Part shown: positions 26,505 to 32,261 of the stretch, one piece after another
Layout of the letters: the number at the start of each line of letters is the position of its first letter
Numbering within the stretch: the stretch's first letter is position 1
Translations under genes and position numbers: made by a program
Source: Pseudonocardiaceae bacterium
GTDB taxonomy: Bacteria > Actinomycetota > Actinomycetes > Mycobacteriales > Pseudonocardiaceae
Assembly: GCA_009377865.1 (NCBI GenBank)
Contig: WHTH01000045.1
Location: 1-32,261 of the forward strand
DNA length: 32,261 nucleotides
Direction of reading: 5' to 3'
The notes under the pieces: model-generated
Seen by the model: the letters and a program-made list of their open reading frames with translations, nothing else
The model's database searches: none
What the model was told of the DNA's origin: nothing

Positions 26505-26540
26505 GGCCCCCTCCAGCCCGCCGCCCGCTGACCGGTTTGG

Positions 26541-26570
26541 TTTCCATATCCGCAGCTACGGTGCTAAAAT
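26541..26570 (+). promoter_or_regulatory. Promoter of the molybdate operon, likely leaderless
   Basis: TTTCCA (26541-26546), an 18-base spacer and TAAAAT (26565-26570) form a good promoter match. The -10 box ends 7 bases before the GTG at 26578, so the predicted transcript begins at or next to that start codon. The in-frame ATG at 26569 lies inside the -10 box and would not be transcribed. Confidence 0.7.
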
Positions 26571-26577
26571 GGCGATT

Positions 26578-26982
26578 GTGCCGCAGTTCCGGATTTCAGA
26601 GGTTGCCGAGCTGCTCGGCGTCAGCGATGACACCGTCCGTCGGTGGGTCGACAACCGGCAACTCACAGCGTCGCGGGACACGGGGGGCCGTCAGGCGGTG
26701 GACGGCGCGGAGCTCGCTGCGTTCGTCAAATGTCAGGCGCATGCCACCCGGGATCCCTCGGCTGTGGGCCGGTCCGCACGAAACCGGTTCGTCGGGCTGG
26801 TCACCGAGGTCGTGGTCGATCGGGTGATGGCACAGGTGGAGGTGCAGTGCGGCCCACAACGGGTGGTCTCGCTGATGAGCAGCGAGGCGGTCCGGGAACT
26901 GGGTCTGGAGCCGGGTGTGCTCGCCGTGGCGGTGGTCAAGAGCACACAGGTCATTGTCGAGATTCCGGGGAGCGCCTCGTGA
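26578..26982 (+). CDS. mopI: Helix-turn-helix plus Mop/TOBE-domain molybdate-responsive protein
   Basis: A 134-residue protein with a MerR/excisionase-type DNA-binding helix-turn-helix (PQFRISEVAELLGVSDDTVRRWVDNRQL, residues 2-29, then a short wing with GGRQAVDGAELAAF) and a C-terminal Mop/TOBE molybdate-binding domain (about 65-130: NRFVGLVTEVVVDRVMAQVEV, ending VKSTQVIVEIPG). The GTG at 26578 is preferred over the ATG at 26569 because of the promoter position and because relatives begin at PQFRI as I recall. It overlaps modA by 4 bases (GTGA) and leads the operon. It may store molybdate, regulate mod transcription, or both; the HTH suggests regulation. The symbol is the common annotation name and is tentative. 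Confidence 0.85.
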   Translation: MPQFRISEVAELLGVSDDTVRRWVDNRQLTASRDTGGRQAVDGAELAAFVKCQAHATRDPSAVGRSARNRFVGLVTEVVVDRVMAQVEVQCGPQRVVSLMSSEAVRELGLEPGVLAVAVVKSTQVIVEIPGSAS

Positions 26983-27773
26983 GACGCAGACCTGGCCGAT
27001 TGCTCGGCGCGGGCAGCGTGCTCCTGCTAGGCCTGGCCGGCTGCGGCGACGGCGGCGCGGGCACGCAGCGGGAATGGCAGTCTTCGGCCAGCGGGGATAT
27101 CACGGTGTTCGCCGCGGCGTCGCTGACCGAGGCGTTCAAGGAGATCGAGCAGGCGTTCGAGGAGGCGAATCCCGGCGCTGACCTACAGTTCAACTTCGCG
27201 GGGAGCTCCACGCTGTCGCGGCAGATCAACCAGGGGGCACCGGCCGACGTGTTCGCCTCGGCAAGCCCGAAGCAGATGCAGAAGGTCGTCGATGCCGATA
27301 ACGCCGGCGGGGATCCGACCGTGTTCGTAGCGAACAAGCTGCAGATCGTGGTTCCGGAGGGCAATCCGGCGAACGTCACCGGTCTAGCGGACTTGGGCAA
27401 GCAGGAGCTGGACATCGCACTGTGCGCTGAGGAGGTTCCCTGCGGGGACCTGTCGCAGACGGTGTTCGAGGCTGCCGGGATCACGCCGTCCCCGGACACG
27501 CTGGAGCAGGACGTCAAGGCGGTGCTGACCAAGGTGACGCTCGGTGAGACCGACGCCGGGCTCGTGTACCGCACCGACGTGGCCGCTGCCGACGAGGCTG
27601 AAGTCGACGGGATCGACCTCCCGGCGGCCGTCGAGGCCGTCAACGAGTACCCGATCGTGACGCTCGCCGAGGCCCCCAACGCCGAGACCGGGCAGGCGTT
27701 CGTCGACTACGTGCTCTCCGACGAGGGCAAGGCCGTGCTCGAGGACTACGGATTCGGCACCGACGTCGGATGA
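26979..27773 (+). CDS. modA: Molybdate ABC transporter substrate-binding lipoprotein
   Basis: Extracytoplasmic receptor for molybdate (and probably tungstate). The 264-residue protein has a basic start (VRRRPGR), a hydrophobic segment and the lipobox LGLAGC, marking a lipoprotein anchored outside the membrane. The mature part begins with the family motif ITVFAAASLTEAFKEIEQAFEEANPG, followed by FNFAGSSTLSRQINQGAPADVFASAS and LGETDAGLVYRTDV, all ModA-type anion-site regions. The GTG start overlaps the upstream mop gene stop, and its stop overlaps modB by 4 bases, so three genes are translationally chained. Longer frames back to 26643 are shadows of the upstream gene. Confidence 0.95.
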   Translation: MRRRPGRLLGAGSVLLLGLAGCGDGGAGTQREWQSSASGDITVFAAASLTEAFKEIEQAFEEANPGADLQFNFAGSSTLSRQINQGAPADVFASASPKQMQKVVDADNAGGDPTVFVANKLQIVVPEGNPANVTGLADLGKQELDIALCAEEVPCGDLSQTVFEAAGITPSPDTLEQDVKAVLTKVTLGETDAGLVYRTDVAAADEAEVDGIDLPAAVEAVNEYPIVTLAEAPNAETGQAFVDYVLSDEGKAVLEDYGFGTDVG

Positions 27774-28627
27774 CCACCACCCAGGCCCGGGCGACGCCGG
27801 CAAGACCGCAGGCGCGGTCCCGTCGGTCACGCGCGCGGCGGGCCGGCGGGTTGCCCGCGGTGCTGGTGCTGCCGGCGCTGGCGGGCCTTGCGTTCCTGAT
27901 CGTCCCGCTGGCCGGTCTGATCGTGGCGGCGCCGTGGCCCACCCTGCTCGAACGACTGGCGGATCCGGCGGTACTCGGAGCGCTGCGCCTGTCGCTGGTC
28001 GCCGCCAGCGCTGCAACGGTCGTATGCCTGGTGTGCGGCGTGCCGCTCGCCTGGGTGTTGGCCCGCAGCGAGCTGCCCGGCATGCGAGTCGTACGGGCGC
28101 TGGTGACGGTGCCGCTGGTGCTGCCCCCGGTGGTCGGCGGCGTGGCCTTGTTGCTGGTGCTCGGGCGCAACGGGCTGATCGGTCAATACCTCGAGGCGTG
28201 GTTCGGCTTCTCGCTGCCGTTCACCACCGCAGGGGTGATCGTCGCCGAGGCGTTCGTGGCGATGCCGTTCCTGGTCATCTCGGTGGACGGGGCGCTGCGC
28301 GGCGCGGATCGACGCTACGAGGAGGCCGCCGCCACTCTCGGGGCGTCGCGGTGGCTGACCTTCCGCCGGGTCACCCTGCCGCTCGTGGCCCCCGGGATCG
28401 CCGCCGGTGCCGTGCTGTGCTGGGCCCGCGCGCTGGGCGAGTTCGGGGCCACCATCACCTTCGCGGGCAACTTCCCCGGCGAGACCCAGACCATGCCGCT
28501 GGCGGTCTACCTCGCCCTGCAGACCGATCCCGACGCGGCCATCGTGCTCAGCCTGGTGCTGTTCGCCGTGTCGGTCATGGTGCTCGCCAGCCTCCGCGAC
28601 AAGTGGATCAGTCCGAATGCCGCGTGA
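27770..28627 (+). CDS. modB: Molybdate ABC transporter permease
   Basis: Membrane channel subunit of the molybdate importer. The 285-residue protein opens with an Arg-rich cytoplasmic stretch, then about six membrane helices. The cytoplasmic EAA loop that contacts the ATPase is clear: EEAAATLGASRWLTFRRVTLPLVAPGIAAG near residues 183-212, followed by RALGEFGATITFAGNFPGETQTMPLAVY, a ModB signature. The ATG at 27770 overlaps the modA stop (ATGA). Thirty bases separate it from modC; that gap holds a tiny in-frame-start mini-ORF, MTADTA, whose stop overlaps the modC ATG and could pass ribosomes on. Confidence 0.95.
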   Translation: MTTTQARATPARPQARSRRSRARRAGGLPAVLVLPALAGLAFLIVPLAGLIVAAPWPTLLERLADPAVLGALRLSLVAASAATVVCLVCGVPLAWVLARSELPGMRVVRALVTVPLVLPPVVGGVALLLVLGRNGLIGQYLEAWFGFSLPFTTAGVIVAEAFVAMPFLVISVDGALRGADRRYEEAAATLGASRWLTFRRVTLPLVAPGIAAGAVLCWARALGEFGATITFAGNFPGETQTMPLAVYLALQTDPDAAIVLSLVLFAVSVMVLASLRDKWISPNAA

Positions 28628-28657
28628 GAACCAGCACCGCATGACCGCGGACACCGC

Positions 28658-29713
28658 ATGAGTCTGCACGCCGAGCTGACCGTCGATCGTGGAGCCCGGT
28701 TCACCCTGAACCTGGGATTGACCGCCGAATCCGGCGAGACGATCGGGCTGCTCGGACCCAACGGCGCGGGTAAGAGCACGGCGCTGCGCGCGCTGGCAGG
28801 GCTGCTGGCGCTGTCGTCGGGACGCATCGAGCTCGACGGCCAGGTGCTCGACGACGCCGCAGCCGACGAGTTCGTGCCGCCCGAACGTCGCCCGGCCGGG
28901 GTGGTCTTCCAGGACTACCTGCTGTTCCCACACCTGTCCGCCTTGGACAACGTCGCCTTCGGGCTGCGCGCCCGAGGGATGGACCGACGTAGCGCCCGCC
29001 AGCGGGCGCAGACATGGCTGCGCCGGGTCGGCATCGGCGACCACGCCCGCTCCCGGCCCCGCGCGCTGTCCGGCGGGCAGGCCCAACGCGTCGCGCTGGC
29101 CCGCGCCCTGGTCACCGACCCCCGGCTGCTGCTGCTCGACGAGCCGCTCGCGGCACTGGACGCGAGCACCCGCATCGAGGTCCGCTCGGAGCTGCGCCAC
29201 CACCTCGCCGACTACCCCGGCACCACGGTGCTGGTCACCCACGATCCGCTCGACGCCATGGTGCTCGCCGACCGGCTGCTGGTCCTCGAGGGCGGACACG
29301 TCGTACAGCAGGGCACCCCCACCGAGGTCGCACACCACCCGCGCAGCGACTACGTCGCCCAGCTCGTCGGCGTCAACCTCTACCGCGGCACCAGCCGTGG
29401 CACCACCGTCGACCTCACCACCGGCGGCACCCTGACCACCGCCACGCGCAGCGACGGCGACGTGCTCGTCGCGTTCGGCCCCACCGCTGTCAGCCTGCAC
29501 CGCACCCAACCCGACAGCAGCGCCCGCAACACCTGGCCGGTGCAGGTCCACAGCCTGGAAGGGCACGGCACCATCACCCGGGTCCAGCTCACCGGTCATC
29601 CTGACGTGCTGGCCGACATCACCCCCGCCGCCGTCACCGACCTCGATCTCGAGCCGGGAACGCCGTTATGGGCCGAGCTCAAGGCCACCGAGATCCGCAC
29701 CTACCCCGCCTGA
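28658..29713 (+). CDS. modC: Molybdate ABC transporter ATP-binding protein
   Basis: ATPase subunit of the molybdate importer. The 351-residue protein has Walker A GLLGPNGAGKST (about residues 31-42), the Q-loop region VVFQDYLLFPHLSALDNVAFGL, the ABC signature LSGGQAQRVALARAL near residue 136, Walker B LLLLDEPLAALDAST, and the switch His in TVLVTHDPLDAM. The C-terminal 70 residues form a TOBE/Mop-like regulatory domain. Everything needed for function is present. The ATG at 28658 overlaps the stop of the preceding mini-ORF. It is the last gene of the molybdate operon; beyond it the sequence becomes mobile-element debris. Confidence 0.95.
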   Translation: MSLHAELTVDRGARFTLNLGLTAESGETIGLLGPNGAGKSTALRALAGLLALSSGRIELDGQVLDDAAADEFVPPERRPAGVVFQDYLLFPHLSALDNVAFGLRARGMDRRSARQRAQTWLRRVGIGDHARSRPRALSGGQAQRVALARALVTDPRLLLLDEPLAALDASTRIEVRSELRHHLADYPGTTVLVTHDPLDAMVLADRLLVLEGGHVVQQGTPTEVAHHPRSDYVAQLVGVNLYRGTSRGTTVDLTTGGTLTTATRSDGDVLVAFGPTAVSLHRTQPDSSARNTWPVQVHSLEGHGTITRVQLTGHPDVLADITPAAVTDLDLEPGTPLWAELKATEIRTYPA

Positions 29714-29724
29714 CGGCGGTATCC

Positions 29725-29973
29725 ATGATCAGGAGGTCCCACATACAGTAACCGCAGAAACCCCGCACTCCCGAGCAGCATCAGGGCAGCCGGGCGGTTC
29801 TGATCCTGCCGATGCTGATCACGCTCGCAGCCGCCTGCAGCGGTCCGCCGAGTCCCCCGGCGCGCGCAGCAGATCTGCTTTCCCGGCAGGGTAGCGCGAC
29901 TTGCCATTCGTTAGCGACATGCGCTAGAGAGGGCTTACGCCTGAGGGATCTCGGGAGCGAACACGAGCAATAG
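29725..29973 (+). pseudogene. Probable broken lipoprotein gene cut by an IS256-type end
   Basis: From the ATG at 29725, which has AGGAGG just downstream rather than upstream, the frame reads MIRRSHIQ, then TAA (29749-29751), then continues openly in the same frame as RAVLILPMLITLAAACSGPPSPP and onward to a TAG at 29973. The hydrophobic run ending LAAAC followed by SG and a Pro/Ser stretch resembles a lipoprotein signal peptide. The last three codons, including the stop, lie inside the left terminal repeat of the IS-like structure (from 29965), so the natural C-terminus has been lost. No start codon lies between the internal stop and the ATG at 29812, and that ATG leaves a very short signal. 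It may be a decayed gene or chance; no homologue is recognised. Confidence 0.35.
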
Positions 29974-29988
29974 TCAAGACCTGTGGAT
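29965..29988 (+). repeat. Left terminal inverted repeat of the IS256-like element
   Basis: GAGCAAT, two variable bases, TCA, two variable bases, ACCTGTGGAT. The reverse complement of 31845-31868 has the same pattern, differing only at the four variable positions. The stop of the disrupted lipoprotein-like frame falls inside it. Confidence 0.75.
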
Positions 29989-29995
29989 CGGCGTG

Positions 29996-30040
29996 TCACG
30001 CGGCTTGAAGGTCACCTCCTGATTCGTTGGGTCGTTCGAC
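29996..30040 (-). pseudogene. Remnant C-terminus of a second IS256-family transposase
   Basis: Read on the minus strand, these 45 bases encode VERPNESGGDLQAA and a stop, matching the end of the downstream transposase (VERPDESAEGETQAA and a stop) with one codon fewer and several substitutions. Frame and stop are preserved, so this is the tail of a diverged related transposase rather than a recent copy of the neighbour. Homology stops abruptly at 30040, just before the passenger gene. It sits 7 bases inside the left terminal repeat, where a transposase end is expected. Confidence 0.75.
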
Positions 30041-30043
30041 GCG

Positions 30044-30049
30044 TATCGT
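30044..30049 (+). promoter_or_regulatory. Possible -10 box for the passenger gene
   Basis: TATCGT ends 6 bases before the GTG at 30056, the leaderless arrangement seen elsewhere in this window, and there is no Shine-Dalgarno sequence. It lies just beyond the transposase-tail remnant, so the gene may carry its own promoter. No -35 box is convincing. Confidence 0.4.
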
Positions 30050-30055
30050 CCAGAC

Positions 30056-30433
30056 GTGGACACCGCTGCTTCACCCCGCGTCCTGGTCATCGGGCTTGAT
30101 CCGTATCGGGTGCCTGGGCCGTGGGCCCCTGAGCCGGTAGCCGAGGCGATCGAGACGGGACTGACGGAGTTCGCCGAACATGGCGTGGGCGTTGAGACCT
30201 GCCTAATCGGTTTTGATGGAAGTGACGACGTGGAAGCGGTCGTCGGGAATGCGCTGCGAGCCCATCCGTGGGAGTGCGTCACTGTCGGCGGTGGCCTGCG
30301 GCACTCAGACGATCAAGTTGAACTACTCGAGCAAGTGATCAACCTGGTTCGGCGGCACGCACCTGATGCGGCCATCGCGTTCAACAGCACCCCAGCCACT
30401 ACCTACGAGGCCGCTGCCCGTTGGATCGGGTGA
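30056..30433 (+). CDS. Conserved protein of unknown function, passenger within IS-like element
   Basis: A 125-residue acidic, soluble protein: ASPRVLVIGLDPYRVPGPW, then EPVAEAIETGLTEFAEHGVGVETCLIGFDG, VGNALRAHPWECVTVGGGLRH, LLEQVINLVRRHAPDAAIAFNSTPATTYEAAARW. The pattern of alternating beta strands and helices with a VTVGGGLR turn resembles a Rossmann-like fold. I recognise similar short proteins (IGLDP start, CVVIGGGIR, AAIAFNT near the end, AARW finish) in many bacteria, but know no function. The gene looks intact from the GTG at 30056, and its stop is 9 bases from the transposase stop on the other strand. It shows no toxin, nuclease or resistance motif. Confidence 0.8.
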   Translation: MDTAASPRVLVIGLDPYRVPGPWAPEPVAEAIETGLTEFAEHGVGVETCLIGFDGSDDVEAVVGNALRAHPWECVTVGGGLRHSDDQVELLEQVINLVRRHAPDAAIAFNSTPATTYEAAARWIG

Positions 30434-30442
30434 CGACAGCAG

Positions 30443-31734
30443 CTACGCGGCTTGAGTCTCACCTTCTGCTGATTCGTCGGGTCGTTCGACAAGGATCCCG
30501 TTCTCGAACCTGGCGCCGGCGCGGACCAGGGCGACCAGGTGGGGCGCGTTGACGGCTCGCCAGCGGTGCTGGGCGGACTCGATGAGTTTGAACGCCATCG
30601 CCACGCCGGCGGCGCGGGAGCCGGGTCCCTTGGTGACCCGCTGCCGGAGGCGGACGGTGGCGAAGGTGGACTCGATCGGGTTGGTGGTGCGCAGGTCCAG
30701 TGCTCGGCCGGGTAGTCGTAGAAGGCCAGCAACACGTCGAGGTCGTCGGTGATCTTCGCGATCGCCTTGGGCCACTTTGTGCTGTACTCGGCCTCGAACG
30801 CCTTCGCGGCCTTGACCGCCTGGTCCTTGTTCTCGGCGTTGTAGATCTCCGCGAGAGCCTTCTTCGCCCCCGGCTGCGCCGACTTCGGCAGCGCAGCCAG
30901 CACGTTGCCGATCTTGTGCCACCAGCACCGCTGCTCGGCGGTGTCGGGGAAGACGTTGCGGATCGCTTTCCAGAACCCCAGCGCCCCGTCCCCGACCGCG
31001 AGCACCGGTGCGGTCATGCCGCGGCGCTTGCAGTCGCGCAGCAGGTCGGCCCACGCCTCCGAGCTCTCGCGGAACCCGTCGGCGAGCGCGACCAGCTCCT
31101 TGGTTCCGTCGGCGCGCACGCCGATCAGCACCAGCAGGCATACCTTGTCCTGTTCCAGCCGGACCTTGAGGTGGATCCCGTCCACCCACAAGTAGACGTA
31201 GTCGACGTCTTTCAGAGAGCGCTCGATGAACGCCTGCGCGTCGCCTTGCCACTGGCTGGTCAGCCGGTTGATCGTCGCTGCCGAGAGGCCGTGGCTGGTG
31301 CCCAGGAACTGCTCCAGCGCCGGCGCGAAGTCCGAGGTGGACAGACCGTGCAGGTACAGCAACGGCAGCACCTCCGAGACCTGCGGCGACTTCCGCGCCC
31401 ACGCGGGCAGGATCGCCGAGGAGAACCGCCTGCGTTCACCCGTCGCCTCGTCGATGCGCTTGTCGTTGACCCGCGGCGCCCGCACCGGCACCGCACCCGC
31501 AGCGGTGGTCACCTCCCGCTCGGCGTGGTAGCCGTTGCGGACCACCAGCCGGCGGCCGTTCTCGTCGACCTCGTCACGGAACTGGTCGATGTAGGCGGCC
31601 ACCTCGGCCTGCAACGCCGCAGCCAGCATCTGCCGCGCGCCGTCGCGCACGATCTCATCGAGCAGCGACGACGCGCTGCTCGCCGACCCGCTCGTCGCGT
31701 TGGGGTCGGCCCCGTCGTGGACTACCTTGAGCAT
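30443..31734 (-). pseudogene. IS256-family (mutator-type) transposase, frameshifted
   Basis: DDE transposase of the IS256/mutator group. From the ATG at 31734 (GGGAAGG upstream) the frame encodes MLKVVHDGADP, then the conserved RNGYHAEREVTTAAGAVPVRAPRV and FSSAILPAWARKSPQVSEVLPLLYLHGLST, the first catalytic Asp in YLWVDGIHLKVR and the second in AVGDGALGFWKA, and reaches FYDYPAEHW. There the frame breaks: TTNPIESTFATVRLRQRVTKG, which carries the catalytic Glu, continues in another frame to the stop at 30443. Comparison with the expected HW-I-H-LRTTNPIES points to loss of about 4 bases near 30694-30700. As it stands the protein would lack its third catalytic residue. A sequencing indel is the main alternative. 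Confidence 0.88.
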
Positions 31735-31844
31735 GGGCGTACCTTCCCGAGCCGGCGCGCCAACGCCGACCCTGATCAGAACTTGCATGGACTTCAGATC
31801 TTGCTCGGGAAGGTGCGCTCCTTCATGTCACCTCACCGAGGGCC

Positions 31845-31868
31845 ATCCACAGGTTCTGATCATTGCTC
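31845..31868 (-). repeat. Right terminal inverted repeat of the IS256-like element
   Basis: Reverse complement reads GAGCAATGATCAGAACCTGTGGAT, matching the left repeat at 20 of 24 positions. It lies 110 bases upstream of the transposase start, the usual place for the promoter-side end. Confidence 0.75.
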
Positions 31869-31978
31869 AGCGAAAAACACGCCAGTCAAGACAGTGTGGC
31901 AGAGGTGCGGCTGCTCGCCGGGCACTCGGGCTGCGCGCTTCTCCCACACGTGAGTTGGTCACCTGTGAGCAGAGATTG

Positions 31979-32137
31979 ATGCCTACTACGCAGCGGTCAT
32001 CACGGCGGAGACGACACAACGCTGGACAGTGGGCGGTTCCGTTGGCGGCGCTGTCGCTCGGCGCAGTTGCTGCCATCGGGGCGTATGCCACGTGGGCGGC
32101 GAATCTCAGGGACGCGCCGATGAGTGTGCCAGCCTGA
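31979..32137 (+). CDS. Small putative membrane protein, possibly truncated by an IS
   Basis: A 52-residue frame: a basic start (MPTTQRSSRRRRHNAGQW), one hydrophobic segment AVPLAALSLGAVAAIGAYATW (about residues 19-39) and a short tail, NLRDAPMSVPA. The positive-inside arrangement suits a single-pass membrane protein or an uncleaved signal anchor. No family is recognised. The stop codon TGA (32135-32137) coincides with the first bases of the repeated TGAGGTGGCCCCAC motif of the adjacent putative IS, so the original gene may have been longer. The ribosome site is weak. It lies 110 bases outside the IS256-like element; those 110 bases hold no other gene. Confidence 0.45.
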   Translation: MPTTQRSSRRRRHNAGQWAVPLAALSLGAVAAIGAYATWAANLRDAPMSVPA

Positions 32138-32261
32138 GGTGGCCCCACTTGGAGCCCGAGTGATGGCTTGAGGTGGCCCCACCGTCGATCTACCGACTCT
32201 TACTGTCCGTGACGTCTGCCAAGGCGATCACGGAGGAGCAGGGGTGTGAAGGAGAGATCGA
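32135..32261 (+). mobile_element. Probable left end of an IS21-family insertion sequence (cut by window edge)
   Basis: TGAGGTGGCCCCAC occurs twice in direct orientation (32135-32148 and 32169-32182), 34 bases apart, each preceded by GC and a C or T. Multiple direct repeats near the ends are a feature of IS21-family elements. About 60 bases further on, a strong ribosome site and a GTG open a frame at 32246 that could be the transposase istA. The exact outer boundary is uncertain and the rest lies beyond the window. Confidence 0.5.
32246..32261 (+). CDS. Start of a possible IS21 transposase (istA), cut by window edge
   Basis: GTG AAG GAG AGA TCG gives V-K-E-R-S before the window ends. GGAGGAG (32232-32238) is 7 bases upstream, an excellent ribosome site. 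Actinobacterial IstA proteins that I recall begin with a similar Met-Lys-(Glu/Ser)-Arg stretch, but five residues cannot establish a family; the call depends on the terminal repeats upstream. Confidence 0.4.

Larger units (their letters stand above)
29965..31868. mobile_element. IS256-family derived element carrying a passenger gene
   Basis: Bounded by imperfect terminal inverted repeats (29965-29988 and 31845-31868; 20 of 24 bases match, both outer ends GAGCAAT). Inside, from the left: a 45-base remnant of a transposase C-terminus, an intact unrelated gene (30056-30433), then a nearly complete but frameshifted IS256-family transposase on the minus strand. A plain IS256-type element would have the transposase stop close to the left repeat, so the passenger region is extra. 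The 9 bases flanking each end (agcgaacac and agcgaaaaa) match at 7 of 9, a possible worn target duplication. The length of about 1.9 kb is larger than a typical 1.3-1.5 kb member. The unit lacks an active transposase but could move with help in trans. Confidence 0.7.

Noticed and set aside
29701-29907. Minus-strand frame of 68 codons after modC
   Set aside because: Arg/Ala-rich, overlaps the end of modC, has no ribosome site, and a better explanation (a broken plus-strand lipoprotein-like frame) covers the same bases.
30417-30433. TTGGATCGGGTGA at the end of the passenger gene as an inner terminal repeat
   Set aside because: It resembles the inner part of the left repeat (TGGATCGG) but lacks the outer GAGCAAT and ACCTG blocks, and it is explained as the natural AARWIG end of the coding sequence.
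30700-31953. 417-codon plus-strand frame over the transposase
   Set aside because: It is the antisense shadow of the IS256 transposase; composition and lack of motifs show that it is not a real protein.

Overview
The window is high-GC DNA with GTG starts, tightly packed genes and an aa3/bcc respiratory gene set, which points to an actinobacterium. A mycolate-related or Pseudonocardiales-type host is my inference; no rRNA or other marker is present to fix the genus. From memory, the backbone follows the Mycobacterium tuberculosis order qcrB, ctaF, ctaC, asnB, Rv2204c (HesB/IscA type), Rv2205c (glycerate kinase), Rv2206 (DUF3043), cobT, cobS, ilvE, gcvT, pepB, dlaT/sucB, Rv2216, lipB, with local insertions and losses.

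Layout. 1-2252: end of qcrB, then ctaF and ctaC on the other strand (respiratory supercomplex). 2396-6795: asnB, an A-type Fe-S carrier, glycerate kinase and a DUF3043 membrane protein. 6818-7759: a VapBC toxin-antitoxin pair and a conserved 65-residue protein, inserted before the cobalamin genes. 7848-10264: cobU-cobT-cobS (nucleotide-loop assembly), converging on ilvE. 11441-15124: a maleate isomerase-like/ACT fusion divergent from galT-galK. 15207-17456: gcvT coupled to a broken amino-acid permease gene. 17538-19398: pepB and a small conserved protein. 19601-26504: lpdA, the two-lipoyl E2 gene, a PepE-like peptidase, a TIGR01777 epimerase, a flavin oxidoreductase and lipB, a lipoic-acid/dehydrogenase neighbourhood. 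26578-29713: a molybdate operon (HTH-Mop protein, modA, modB, modC).

29725-32261 is a mobile-element zone: a broken lipoprotein-like ORF cut by an IS256-family end; a structure with IS256-type terminal repeats enclosing a transposase tail from one IS copy, an intact 125-codon passenger gene, and a frameshifted transposase from a second copy; then a 52-residue membrane ORF running into what looks like the left end of an IS21-family element.

A recurrent regulatory theme is the leaderless start: several genes have a TANNNT-like -10 hexamer 6-7 bases before the start codon and no Shine-Dalgarno sequence. I saw no tRNA, rRNA, CRISPR array or recognisable riboswitch. The strongest candidates for something little described are the passenger-bearing IS256 structure, the maleate isomerase-ACT fusion sharing a roughly 30-bp divergent promoter with galT, and the VapBC operator that is at once -10 box, palindrome and start-codon neighbour.
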